Part shown: positions 11,301-23,000 of the stretch, in pieces
How the letters are laid out: each line of letters opens with the position of its first letter
Position numbering within the stretch: the first letter of the stretch is position 1
Source: Gryganskiella cystojenkinii
Lineage: Eukaryota > Mortierellomycota > Mortierellomycetes > Mortierellales > Mortierellaceae
NCBI GenBank assembly: GCA_015852425.1
Contig: JAAAIG010000058.1
Coordinates: 1-64,000 of the forward strand
Direction: 5' to 3'
Length of the DNA: 64,000 nt
Position numbers and translations under genes: made by a program
The notes under the pieces: generated by a model
Databases searched by the model: none
What the model saw: only the letters and a program-made list of their open reading frames with translations
Told to the model about the DNA's origin: nothing

Positions 11301-14300
11301 TGTCCGAATTTGTAGATTGGAATTATGCCCGCAAAGAGGCTGTGATCCATGCTCATATGCTGTCCGAATCCAACATCAACCAACTCAAGGACCAAGATCT
11401 GGATGTCCTGTTTGACAACATTGCCAAAATCCGGTACATGCGCAAGACCGTTCGCTCTGAGAGCCGAGCTGGGTCTAATTTTGATGACGATTCAGAGTCA
11501 CGGTCGTCGAGACTGTCGTTCATGGAGCGCTGGCATGGCGAGAACGCTTTAGCAGAGGACGGTAGGGAGAGTCCGATTCCACCTCTCGAATCGTCCGCGC
11601 TGGCTCTTAAGGAGAAACTGAGGTTAGCTCAGGAGGAGATGTCGCAAATGACGCAACAAAAGCAAGAATACGAGGCCAAGATCCAGAATCTGTCAGCCGC
11701 AGAGGCAAAATCCGACGAATTGTTGGCGGAAAAGGCACAAATGGAGGAGCGTCTGCGGCAAGCCAAGGAGGACCTCAGGAAGAAACTTGAGCAGCAACGA
11801 GAGCTGTTCGAGGACAAGATGAAGCGCATGTCCCTGACAAGCGTTTCTAGCCATCATCTGGACGAATCACAACTCAAGGGCAAGTTATTACTCCCCCTTT
11901 ATTCGGATTATGAGCTTAAAGTCCTTCACAAGATCCTGAAGCGCTGGAAGGAACATCGCAGTGTTCAAATGGCTGAGACTATCCTAACGAACGCGGTTCT
12001 TCTGAAGGAAGCCAACATTATCAGTCGAGAGCTGTCCAAAAATGTCACCTACCAATTCACAATCATCGAAGCAGGACCATTCGCAAATCCGACGTCCTTT
12101 TGGGAAAGTACTTCCACTTTGTCCCAGTTCACGAGCGAGGAAGAAATGACACTGTCGAGCTTAAAACGGTCATGTGTTGGAGTCAAGGTCATCGACACCA
12201 AGCATGGGTCGATCTACCACTGGTCCTTGGAAAAGTTGCAAGCAAGGTTAGCCCGAATGAGGAGCCTCTACAATTTTGTAGACCGGCCCCAGTACAGGAA
12301 ACAGTTTAACATGGAGGATCCGTTCTATGAGACTCCATGTCCTCGATTCTCTTTCATCGGCAGCGCTTCAGTCGCTCTCAAGTGCTTGCTCAAGATGCAA
12401 TTTCTGGAGAGCGTGGTGCCTATTCTGTGTCGTACGACTGGGCGAATAATGGGCCGATGCCGCATAGGACTCACTCCACTCAGCCACAGCGACTCTCGGA
12501 CCCGGTCAAGCCTATCACCTCTCCCATCCACACCAAACTCACCAACAACAATAGTCCAAAGCCGAGGTCCCAGCCGTGGTCATAGCCGAGAACGCTCTCG
12601 TATAGGACATTCCAAGGCGGAGGGATCCGATACAGCTGTGAACGTTGGTGACCAGCTTCTCTTCGAGATCTCGCTCCTATCGATCGAGGGTATATCAGAG
12701 AAGCAATATACCCAGGTGCATGCCCAGTTCCGACTTTCAAACTTTGGTGGCGCAATTCCTAACACGACCGGCGACAAAGTCTATGCGGCGGAACCAGTCA
12801 ACAATTTTGAGGAGCAAGGAATCTTTTTCGGTTTCACGCAAACGTTGTCCATCTCGCTGACACAGCCTGTAGTGGAAGTCCTGAAGCGCGGTTCCCTGCA
12901 CTTTGAGGTCTTTGGTCAAGCTAAAGCATCGACTCTGGCGGCCTGGGAACAATGGGATTCGGATCGCGAAGCTGCAAGTCAACTTGTCGAAGCCAAGAAG
13001 ATTGGTCATCCTACTGCGGTCACCAATGGGGCAAGCACCAACGGATACAACCAACGATCGTCTCTGGATAGTCTAGGATCTATTGGTGCCTTGACAGATC
13101 GAAAATCTGGGGACGATCTTCCGAAGGAGGAGCAACATGATGTGCTGGCATTTATACAGTACTGTGAGTTGGCTGCGGATGGAGAGTACATGCCTGTTCA
13201 AGTACTTTCCAACAATGTCATGGATTCAGGCGCATTCCAGCTTCGTCAAGGTCTGCAGCGACGCATCGTGCTGACCCTGTCACATACCTCTGGGCGCCAG
13301 TTTCTGTGGGATAAGGTTACTGGAATACAGGTAGGCAAGATTCGTCTTGTCGATAACAAGGGCCGCATCACAGACTCGCCTCCTCGGGATGATATAACGC
13401 TGAACATTGTACCAGGTCAAAAAGTTGAGTACCCTAAAGACGGAACAAGCGAGCTTACTGTCCACGCATCGTGGGATAGCACACTACACGAGTCCTTGTT
13501 CTTGAACCGCGTGACGGCCTCTGGAACGCGCGTAATAATGACCCTTACCTGGTTTGTCGAGGCGAGTGAGCGCTGCAAGGATCCTATTTGCTTCCATATG
13601 GACATTTCAGCTCAGATTCAAGACAGAGAGGCCAGGGCACCATCCAAGCTGACCTCATTCTTGGCATCGACCAGGTTTCTATCAAGGGTCAGTGGACTGT
13701 TTCTGTTGACTCTGAAGCCCATCGTGACTAAAAAAGCGTCAGAGCTTTGGAGATTGAACACTGCAGGGCAGTATGTCCGAGGCGAGGAATTCTTGGCCGG
13801 TTGGAAGCCTAGAGGAGTATCTCTACTGGAGGATTATAGGTCGGGGGTCGCGCTGATCAGGAAGCAAGAGGCAGTTGAGCGAACTCGTCAGTTCCTCCAA
13901 CTTCAGGGTCAAGTTCAGAATCAGAGTCTTCATCTGAGCCTTTCTTCTGCATTGGCAAACGCGGGGTCCACTTCTGTGGCGTCAACGGCGACCTCATTGT
14001 CGGATGCTGCTGAAGATGGTACTGTTGCAAGCTCATGTGACGAGCAAGGAGCAGAGGTCATCTTGAACGGAAAGGCAACCCAGCAGACCAATGGTGATCT
14101 CAGCTTACATTCACAAGAGCTGTTGCAAAGGATGGTCTCGATCTGGACTCGAAAGCCGCTCACCCTCGAGGATGTAAGTAACATTCACCAAAGAAATTGT
14201 TTTTATTCGCGTTTTTATTTTTATCTTAAATATGTCGTCTAATTTGAGCCTTTCTCTCTTTCTCTCGCTTTTGCTGTAAAGCTTTTGGCCAGTCGTAATT

Positions 14301-14913
14301 CACCCACACAGGACTTGGAAGAGACAGAGGCAACCAAGGTTATCCGACCCACTCAAAAATTCTCGTCCGAGGTCAAGTTTGTGACCAAGAGGTAAGGAGA
14401 TGCTGTGTCAAGATGACTGTGGGTCTGAGAACAAGGGAGATCCAGGCTTTCTCACCAAGTTTTATTTTTTATTTTTTGTGCGTAGTGAGAACATCTCAAA
14501 GAGAGGCTATCTACACTACCCCGAGTCCAAGGACGATGTGTGGGTGAAGCGTTGGTTTGTGATCCGACGACCGTACATGTACATATATGCCAGTAATTCC
14601 GAGATGGAAGAGTTGGCTGCTGTCAATCTGACGCACGTTCGTGTGGATTACAAGCGAGACCTGGAACAGATGCTCGAGGTAAGAGAAAAAACTTGTTTAT
14701 TGAGCAAAATTGATCGCTATCTCTTTTTTTTTTGTGTTTACAAATCTGATCCTTACCCGTTTTCCTCCCTTTTTGTAAAAATAGCTCGAGTTCGTGTTTG
14801 CAATCTACACGAGTAGCAACGCGTATCTGATCCAAGCACCTTCACGAGAGGAGTTGTGTTCGTGGCTCAACCATCTGGACCAGTTTTTCAACCTCTCGCA
14901 GATCCCAACCTAG
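8380..14913 (+). CDS. UNC104: kinesin-3 motor UNC104/KIF1
   Basis: Ten exons: 8380-8437, 8654-8875, 9239-9273, 9391-9666, 9787-9917, 10026-10236, 10331-14173, 14282-14391, 14486-14678 and 14785-14913, giving 1735 residues. Start [20 protein letters not shown] matches kinesin-3 N-termini. The motor (about 1-355) carries the P-loop GQTGSGKS, switch [11 protein letters not shown] and switch II DLAGSER. An FHA domain follows at about 490-580, then short coiled coils near 735-812, KIF1B/DUF3694-type regions, and a C-terminal PH domain (about 1629-1735, [12 protein letters not shown]...). By family this is a plus-end motor moving vesicles or early endosomes on microtubules, the PH domain binding phosphoinositides. 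All introns keep frame; the early motor is cut into short exons while exon 7 holds 1281 codons. Confidence 0.96.
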
Positions 14914-15386
14914 TTGTTCTTATCTTTTTGTTCCTTTTTTTTTTTTTTTTGCTCTTCTTTTCTTCTTTCCGCCTGTCAANNNNNNNNNNTCCTTTATTCC
15001 ATCTGTTTGTACATCCATCCCGTATACCACCTTATCTAGTAATAAAAAAGAAAGAATTGGCGCATCATGAGAAAGAACCGAGCTGTAAAACGAGTGAAAA
15101 AAAGAATAGGCGCATCACATGATGAGTCAATTTGCATGCACTGAAAGATCGCATCTTGAGTGACTGTCTTTTGCTTCTCACTTCATTCCTTCAAAAGTAA
15201 CCCGTTCTATTTCACAATTCCTTCCTTTTTCTCATTACTTTTCCACTTCATTGCGTCCTTTCATCAACCCTCATCAAACGTTATCACCTCTGTCAAACTT
15301 CAGGACAAAGAAAGGCGTGTATCCACCGGAAAGCCCATCAACAGCTATAACATACTTTGAAAAATACCCACGCTTATCCAAAAAAA
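14914..15386. other. UNC104 3' region, assembly gap and ARG7 upstream region
   Basis: Holds T-rich 3' sequence of UNC104, a run of ten N, an AATAAA at 15041-15046 that may be the UNC104 polyadenylation signal, and the pyrimidine-rich ARG7 leader. No gene is seen. Confidence 0.6.
14980..14989. other. assembly gap (10 N)
   Basis: Ten consecutive N. The round number suggests a scaffolding placeholder of unknown true length. It falls 67 bases after the UNC104 stop codon and damages no coding exon. Confidence 0.98.
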
Positions 15387-16886
15387 ATGTCGTTTCTCGC
15401 GTCTCTCCGCACACGCGCCGTCCGCCCCTCTTCTGTTTCATCTGCCGCTTCCTTTTACTCGACCAAGGCCCCTCCCTCATGGTCTGCACTCCCACTCTCA
15501 AAGCAGAAATTAATCCCCAGATCTGGAACTTACCCTAAAGGCTTTCTTGTCTCTGGCATCTCTTCTCACGTCAAGAAGTCTGGTGCTAAAGATCTTGCCC
15601 TGATCACCTCTCAACCAGATCTTCCCTGTTCGGCTGCCGCGGTGTTTACAAAGAACGTCTTTCAAGCGGCTCCTGTCGTCGTCTCCCGTGAACGTCTTTC
15701 CGATAACGGTGGCAAGGGAATCCAAGGCCTCGTCACCAACTCTGGGTGTGCCAATGCTGTGACCGGAGCGGTTGGGTTGGAGAACGCGAGGGAGATGACC
15801 CGAGCATTGGATCAAATGCTCACCGGAAAGAGTTCTGAGGGCAAAGGATCGTCATTGGTCATGTCGACAGGAGTGATTGGTCAGCACTTGCAAATGAACA
15901 AGATCTTGAAGGGCATTCAGGATTCAAAGGCGCATCTGGGATCCGATCATGGCCACTGGATGGATTGTGCTCAGGCCTACATGACCACAGATACTTTCCC
16001 CAAACTGCGCTCCAAGGTTTATACGTTGCCCCAGTCCAAGATCGAGTACCGTATGGCAGGCATCACCAAGGGCGCCGGTATGATCCATCCCGATATGGCG
16101 ACACTTTTGGGAACAATCGTCACGGATTTGGGTGTTGAGCCGGGTCTTTTGCAGTATGCGCTCACACACGCCGTTGATCGGTCCTTTAACGCCATCACCG
16201 TCGATGGTGACATGTCCACGAACGATACTGTGGTGTTGTTGGCCAACGCTGGTGCAACCGAGGGCAAGATCGTGATCAAGGACCTGACCAATGAGGATTT
16301 CGGAGCCTTCCGGGAACACTTGACAGAGTTTGCACAGGAGCTGTCTCAGCTTGTTGTCCGTGACGGGGAGGGAGCGACAAAGTTTGTCAAGGTGTCTGTT
16401 GAGGTATGTCATGACAGACAGTTATTTCATTTAGCTCGCCAGATTTGCACACTGTACCAAAATTCTGTTCATATATGCTGACAATATCACTACTTTTTTT
16501 CGTTTTGTTCTCAGGGTGCTCCTTCGTTCGAGGCTGCCAAGACTGTAGCTGCGACGATCGCAACTTCTTCTTTGGTCAAGACGGCGCTGTATGGTCAGGA
16601 TGCAAACTGGGGCCGTATTCTCTGTGCGGTCGGATACTCGGGCGTTAAGGAGATTGATCCCAAGAAGGTCTCGGTCTCGTTTATCCCTATGGACGGTTCC
16701 GCTCCCCTGAAGTTGTTGCATGAGGGTGAACCCGAACAGGTGAATGAAGCTCGTGCCAGTGAGATCTTGAAGATGGAGGATCTCGAGATTCGAGTCGAAT
16801 TGAACTTGGGCAAGGAGGCAACCTCTTACTGGACCTGTGATCTCTCACACGAGTACATCTCGATCAATGCTGACTATCGGTCATAG
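15387..16886 (+). CDS. ARG7: mitochondrial ornithine acetyltransferase/glutamate N-acetyltransferase
   Basis: Two exons, 15387-16403 and 16515-16886, give 462 residues, a normal ArgJ-family length. The open frame upstream begins at TTG; the first ATG is at 15387. Residues 1 to about 28 are Arg/Ser-rich without acidic residues, a mitochondrial presequence. The family moves acetyl from N-acetylornithine to glutamate, recycling it in arginine synthesis (EC 2.3.1.35, often also 2.3.1.1). The proenzyme cleaves itself before a catalytic threonine; here this is Thr239 in [15 protein letters not shown]. The C-terminal half keeps [17 protein letters not shown] and ends [12 protein letters not shown]. 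The gene follows UNC104 on the same strand and is convergent with the SET gene, 147 bases apart. Confidence 0.97.
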
Positions 16887-16909
16887 AAGAAAGACCGCTG
16901 AAATAGTAA

Positions 16910-16915
16910 AATAAA
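16910..16915 (+). promoter_or_regulatory. polyadenylation signal AATAAA of ARG7
   Basis: AATAAA lies 24 bases after the ARG7 stop, within the short convergent spacer before the SET gene stop. Confidence 0.45.
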
Positions 16916-17033
16916 GTCTCTCTTTTCTATATTTCTTTTTGTCTACGCTGGAGAAAGAAGGTCGGGAGAACAACCTAATTAAATAAATATTTAAAAGGAC
17001 TTGGAAAATTGAAAAACTCCAACTAATAAAACC

Positions 17034-19460
17034 TCAATGACGCTTCTGTTGCTGGTGTCCGCAGGCGACACAGGCCCATTTATCGCGTTGGCCTTCATAC
17101 TTGTACTTGTATTCTTGAGCGTGGGGGACCTTCATCCGGGCCAGGACATGGGGTGGCGCATAAAACCCATAGCAGACGCCCTCGGTATGACCGCCGACGA
17201 GACGACCTTGCTTGGAGTCGAAGGATTGTCGTTGACACATCAGACCCTCGCGCAGGAACACCATCGCTTCATCGTCGACGTCCTCGTGCTCATCGACATC
17301 CTGGTCGTCGCGGACCTCTGCCACTACTGAGGCCGAGGGACTTGAAGGTTCCGTGAGGGTGTGCGCTGGCTCTTTGGTACCGTTTTCGAAGGCGGTTGTC
17401 TTAAAGGCCTGGTTGACATCTTTGATCTCGGTCTGTTCTTCGAGAACCTCTTCCTTGCGTCTCTTCTGGGTCACGTTGGCGCTCTCTTCTTGGCCCTTCT
17501 CGATGACATGGCTGTCACCCTCCTTGTTGTTGCCACAATCGTTCTCCTCCTCGTGCTTCTCCTGCGAAAACTTGAGTCCCTTCAACTGACTTTGCAATTC
17601 GAGCTCCAAACGGCAGCGAGCGCACCCACAATCGAAATGGAAATGCTCCTTCAGGATCTTGCGTCTCTTTGCCAAGGCTTTATCCGTGTACGCAGAGACG
17701 CCCTCGAGTTCCGAGAGATCCAAGAGATCATCTTTATAAAGTCGATAATCGGGACCTAATTCCAGGTACGTGATGTTCAGCTCTTCACCCTGATGGATAT
17801 CCCTGGCGGCATAAAACAACATCCGGTCCCGGTTCGTCGAGACATGATAGATGTTTGGAGTACAAGAGTGGTTGAACATGGGGCTCGAGTAACGGATGAA
17901 ATAGCCGAGCCCGTAACAGATCTTTGGATTGGGTTCCTCCTCGAGCTGGCGTTGTTTCTGGAGCTTGGCTTCTGCGGGGTTGAAAAAAATGCCATCCTCC
18001 TCCCCTTCACCGATCTCTTCTTTTTCCTCTTGAGTGGCATCGCCCTGCGTCGATCCTCGCTCGTGAAGAAAAGGCGGAAATTTGTCCTTCTCAGCATGGT
18101 ACTTTTCAAAAGCCTGTTGGGTCAGCGGTTGGGACGGTTTCCAGGCCGCGTAAGAATAAAGACCAAAAGAGTTGCACTCCTCTTTGCAGATCAAACTGAG
18201 GAGCTCGTCCAGTGTCAATCGGTGTTTGAACCTTCGACGGCGAGATGGATGTGATGCCAAAGAACTGGAGCCATTGCAACTATTCTGCTGGTGTTGCTCC
18301 TGTTGTTGTTGGTCCTTGTCATCTCTAAAAGTCTCCAAATGATCTTGAAACGCGTCCAAGATCCGGGCAACATCCATCATAGGACCATAAAGTCTCTCGT
18401 CAGTAAAGAAGGAACGGTTCTCGACCAACTCCATGATGCTCTCGAACGGATCAGGGCCTTGGCATGCATCCGCTTCAAATTGGTCGTTTCTGTTGACACT
18501 GCCCTTGTTGTTGTTTTGGCTGTTATCATCTTCGAGCTCGTTGAATCGGTGGACCAGAACGCGGATGAGGAGTCGACAGTAATCTTGGTCATAGGGATCC
18601 AACTTTAAAAACTTTTGAATCGATTTAGTGTCATTCACGGTCGAAGAAGACGCTTGGGCCGCATCATCGTCGAGAGCCACCGAGTTTGCGAGTATGAAGG
18701 GACGAAAGAGCCTTTTGAGGAATCCGCACTCGTATCGATGGATCGTTCCCCAATCTTGGTCCCTACAACTTTTCCTGGCCTTGGTCTTGTTCTTGCCTGA
18801 TTGAGTTGTGTTTACTGCGCGGGTGATGTCCTTGAGATCGCTAAGGACCGATTCGCAAGCACCTTCGTCAACATCGTGTTCGTCCTCATCATCATCGTCG
18901 TCGTCGTGGTTGGGATCACAGTACCAAATCTCGCCACAGCCGTGGCATTCATCCTTGACGATCTCCATACCCTTCTCCCGTTTTTTCCATGGCCGCCAGC
19001 GCCGGGGCTCTCCTTCCTTGACCTCTCCACCCTTTTCGTAATCATCATCCTCGTCGTCGTATCCCGTCTTGTTTAGAGGTCCAAGACAGAACCCACATCG
19101 TTTCCTTCGATTGTCCGAGTCGCAGATCGTGGCATGAGCGGGTACCTCGAAGATCAAAGTACCTCGGGGGATATTAGAGGCCTTGGCAACCAAGATTCGC
19201 CCTCGGTTCTCGGTCTGGACTCGCTCGATGAGTTCGCTCGCATTAGCAATAACGCTGATATCGCGTTTGGTTCTCTTTCGTCGAGATTGTTCCTGGCTGT
19301 TGCTACTGTTGATGTTGGGGGTCTCAAGATCGGAGGGTGCTTGATCCAGGACCTTGTCATTGGTGTCGAAACCAGTATCCTCTCGTTCATGGTCGTCCAG
19401 ATTCTGTTGCTCCAATTTGAACCGTCTTGTGCCTGGCTGTCTGTCTTTTGTGCTCAACAT
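17034..19460 (-). CDS. SET-MYND (SMYD-type) protein
   Basis: Single exon, 808 residues. The open frame extends to a GTG at 19664 through a hydrophobic stretch, but the first ATG is at 19460 (MLSTKDRQPG). The SET fold starts near residues 88-105 (GRILVAKASNIPRGTLIFEV). It is interrupted by a split MYND zinc finger: CGFC near 120, CHGCGEIWYC near 170-180, and C...WGTIHRYEC near 230-247, separated by acidic Asp-rich inserts. The SET core continues with YFIRYSSPMFNHSCTPNIYH near 520-530, GEELNITYLELG, and a post-SET CGCARC near 605. SMYD relatives methylate lysines on histones or other proteins using S-adenosylmethionine; the target here is unknown. The C-terminal third is acidic linker plus a possible zinc site (ACVACGH). 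It lies downstream of STU2 on the same strand. Confidence 0.85.
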   Translation of the reverse strand: MLSTKDRQPGTRRFKLEQQNLDDHEREDTGFDTNDKVLDQAPSDLETPNINSSNSQEQSRRKRTKRDISVIANASELIERVQTENRGRILVAKASNIPRGTLIFEVPAHATICDSDNRRKRCGFCLGPLNKTGYDDEDDDYEKGGEVKEGEPRRWRPWKKREKGMEIVKDECHGCGEIWYCDPNHDDDDDDEDEHDVDEGACESVLSDLKDITRAVNTTQSGKNKTKARKSCRDQDWGTIHRYECGFLKRLFRPFILANSVALDDDAAQASSSTVNDTKSIQKFLKLDPYDQDYCRLLIRVLVHRFNELEDDNSQNNNKGSVNRNDQFEADACQGPDPFESIMELVENRSFFTDERLYGPMMDVARILDAFQDHLETFRDDKDQQQQEQHQQNSCNGSSSLASHPSRRRRFKHRLTLDELLSLICKEECNSFGLYSYAAWKPSQPLTQQAFEKYHAEKDKFPPFLHERGSTQGDATQEEKEEIGEGEEDGIFFNPAEAKLQKQRQLEEEPNPKICYGLGYFIRYSSPMFNHSCTPNIYHVSTNRDRMLFYAARDIHQGEELNITYLELGPDYRLYKDDLLDLSELEGVSAYTDKALAKRRKILKEHFHFDCGCARCRLELELQSQLKGLKFSQEKHEEENDCGNNKEGDSHVIEKGQEESANVTQKRRKEEVLEEQTEIKDVNQAFKTTAFENGTKEPAHTLTEPSSPSASVVAEVRDDQDVDEHEDVDDEAMVFLREGLMCQRQSFDSKQGRLVGGHTEGVCYGFYAPPHVLARMKVPHAQEYKYKYEGQRDKWACVACGHQQQKRH

Positions 19461-20083
19461 TTCGCTTTTTGTTTTTTGATTTTGTGAGTGGGCGTGTGCG
19501 TGTGAGCGTGGCTGCAGTAAATGAGGGGGGTATGAGAAAAGAAGAAAACAAGAGATAAAAGATAACAAAAAAAAAATATATAAAAAAATGGCGCAAATTA
19601 GAAGGGTGTGTTGGTGATCAAAAACACAGAAAGCAGCAATGCAGGAATGCGAAAGAACGAGCACGCAACTATCTAGTTCACCTTGCTATATTTCAGTCAG
19701 TGATTATACAGCTTTTGTTGTTCTTCCTGTCGCTCTTTCGCTAGTCAGTGTGCGTGGGAATTGTCGCCATTACGTGATGAGTGGGTCCCAGTCCAACTCC
19801 TGCCTGCATGACAGAAAGGACATGCAAATTAGGGAGAACGGGAAAGAGAGGGTGCGCGCGGCCTTGGAACCTTGTGTTCTCACCCCGTGGTTTGAACTCT
19901 ATTGTGGAAGCAATGTTTATAGCACGCCCCTGCAGGAACAGAACAACGGCTATTCCGCTACTTCCCTGTCTGTTTTGATGAATTCCTCCATTCTTTTTAA
20001 ACAAGCCAAGTTCTGAGCACAACCAACCTTCTAGCCAAAAAAAAATTATTTCTTACAAATTGTGCTATGTTTGTTTAAAACTA
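19461..20083. other. intergenic between SET and STU2 genes
   Basis: About 620 bases holding the SET gene upstream region and the STU2 3' flank. The part nearest the SET ATG (19490-19600) is a purine-rich tract on the plus strand. No gene is seen. Confidence 0.5.
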
Positions 20084-23000
20084 TTAAAAGTATTGATTGC
20101 CCTGCTGCCCCTGATGTTGCCCTGGTTGGCCCTGGCCGTTACCACCCTGAGTGGCTGCGGCCTGTTGTTGATGGAACTGCTGCAGTGCCATCTGAGACGA
20201 GGTCAGGTTCTGAGTCTTCATCCTCGCCAGTCTCTCTTTCATCAACGCTACTGTCTGTGCTCGTTCCTTGGCTGCCATGGACTCTTGCAAGGACTGCAAG
20301 GAGGGTGAAGCAGAGGGAGATGATATGGGTTGTTGTTGATGCGATTGGATTGGACTCGAGAATCCGTGTTGACCATTTCGGTCCCCAAACTGTGATTGAA
20401 AAGGTGCCCCACCGGCTATGCTTGTCGTGGAAGAAGACAGCATCGTAGGTGATCCTGTGATGTTTGACGACCCAGGTTGGTATAGTGAAGTTGGTCTCGC
20501 GAGTCTGTTATGCTGAGCCAAAATCTTTTGTTGCTGAAGTTGGTGTTGCTGATAGTCAAGGTCGTGCTGTTCCCGACCCGACAGGCTACCTTGCAAATCC
20601 TGGACTGGTGAAGGTGTCTTGGATTCCTATGTTCATGAGGAACCATAACGATCATTTTGGTTAGCATTCAGCAATAAAGGCGGTTGGCTATCAAAGAAAA
20701 AAAAAACACACCGTAAAGAAAACTACTTACATTCTTATATCCAAACATCTGCTGCAGACGTGCAAGACGATCTTTGTAAGACTCGGCTCCACCACCTGAG
20801 CTGGGGCTTCCACCCTCGGCGGTGGAATCGACACCCGACATCATACTCTCACGCCTCCGCGCTGCAATCAAGGCTGCTGCGGCGGAAAGATCCATACCAG
20901 AACTCTCACGATGACCCGTTGATGATGACATTGACAAAGAGCCTCCCGTAAGACTGCTACCGATTCCGCTGCTTCCAGAATTGGTGCTTGAGCTAATGCT
21001 CGAGGCACTACTTGGCCCCGATCCCATACCAGAGGTAGTTGCAGGTCCATTATTGTTGCTGTTGTTGGTACTGTTTGCCTCGGCCTCCAAATTCGCAAGA
21101 CCACGGCGGATATAACTTTGGAAAAAGGTTCCAGTCTTGGATAACTGAGCATTCACCTTGGATTCCATGTTGGGATACATCTTTTGGAATGCATACAAGT
21201 CAGAAATCCCCTACATGATCAAAGATATGACTTTGGTGAGTAAAATGATATCGCAGAATATTACGACCTTTGCAAGGATTACACCACCTTACCTGTTTAG
21301 TCTCCTCTCGTGTGCCAATCTTGGTAAAGATTTGAGTAAGTCGACTATTCATCTCGGTTTCAGTAGCACCGGCTCCTTCCGAGTCACTAGCGCTATTGCT
21401 TCCAGCACCGTTCATGCTCTGAGACGACGGTGTTGATGTGCCTGGTCTAAATGGACTCTGAGGTCTTTGCTGCAGACCTTGACCTTGGCCCATGGACCGA
21501 TTAAGTGAAGCGCCCGCGCCTCCGAAATCTGTTTGGTATTGTTGTGATAGTTGAGATGATGCCATACCGAATCCCGAGGGTGATCCAAAAGTTGATGGTT
21601 GCTGCATTGCTCCGGGTGATGACATGGGTTGCATCGGCGGTTGGAACTGCGGCGACTGTGGTGTCTGAAGCCCAAACGGTTGCTGTTGATTCAATGTCTG
21701 ACCAGGCATAGAGCCCATTATCGACATTCGATCTCCTCCACGACCACTGAGAGCGCTCGGACCGCCATTACCCATCGACATATTTGGCATGGGCTGAGTT
21801 GCAGGATTCAAGACTTGCGTGATTGGCCTCTTCTTGGAGCCTGTCATGTGGACCAGGTATTGGTGAATTACAGACTTTGTTGGATCCTGAATCAGATCCA
21901 AGTGGTTAAAGACCTCGTCGCCCAATCCAGACGACAATTCCACGAGAACAGTCTTGACTGTCCTCAAGGGCATATCTCCCAAAGGAACGTTCTCCTGAGC
22001 TCGTCGTTTCCACTCTGGAGGAGAAATCGAGACCAAAAAGTCATTCATGTCGGCTAGGAGTTCGTTGGGTTTCAGAGTACCGGCGACGACACACTCCTTG
22101 ATTGTCTTTGTCAACTTCCAGATACACTTCATGATCAAATCCCCGAACTTGGCTTGGTGGGCTGCCTCTGCTGGGTCGCCGTTGCCGCTCCGCAGTGGCT
22201 GTGCGCATCTGACCAAAATCAAGAGGAGCGCATTAAACGTGGCGTTCCTGTTACTGTTCTCCAACACCTTGACCATCGTTACATTCAGGGCCTTGGCCAG
22301 CTGCTGACCGCTCTCGACACGATCAAGGTTCTTATCCATTAGGCGACTCGCAAGTTCATGCAAAAGGTTGTATAGCGTCTCCGACTGGACTCTGCTCGCC
22401 AGCTGTTTGTTCGAGAAGAGACTGACGAGCGAGTTCACCAAGTGCTTACAAACTCTGGTCTTGGAACTATTGCGTTCGTCCAATGCCGTGTAGGCCAATC
22501 GGATCTGGAGAGTATGCGCAGACACGAGCTCGTTGATGTGTGGGTATATCGGCTCCAGGGGTCCATGAAGCGCCTTTTCCAGGTTCTTGAGAGCATCGAT
22601 ACTCTCTTGGGGAATATCACTGGTGATATTGGCGACAATAATATCCATTTGTGCCTCGCCGCGCCGATCACCTCCCGAGAGTGAAAGCCTCTTGATCTGT
22701 GTCGAAGGTGGCACAACGATGGCGGGAGGAGCTTGGGGCATTCCATTTTTCATCTGCAAACCATTGGCGAGACCCCCTATTCTCGAACCGTTCATTGGCA
22801 AAGACGATGGCCCAAGACCGTCAACGGGGTCGAAAGGCCGTTGCAGATTCCTGCCCATCGATGGATCTTTCAAAGGTGCAGATGGGGCTTGATAATCATC
22901 ATAGTCAGTTTGCATGTCATGCAAGCGAGAGACACGCTGAGGAGCACCAGGAATACCCGAGTCCATTGCGGATGGGATGCCCTGCCCTGGTTTTTTCAAT

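Noticed and set aside
19461..19664. Hydrophobic leader on the SET-MYND protein
   Set aside because: It begins at GTG with no ATG before 19460, and its composition is that of a purine-rich leader read backwards.
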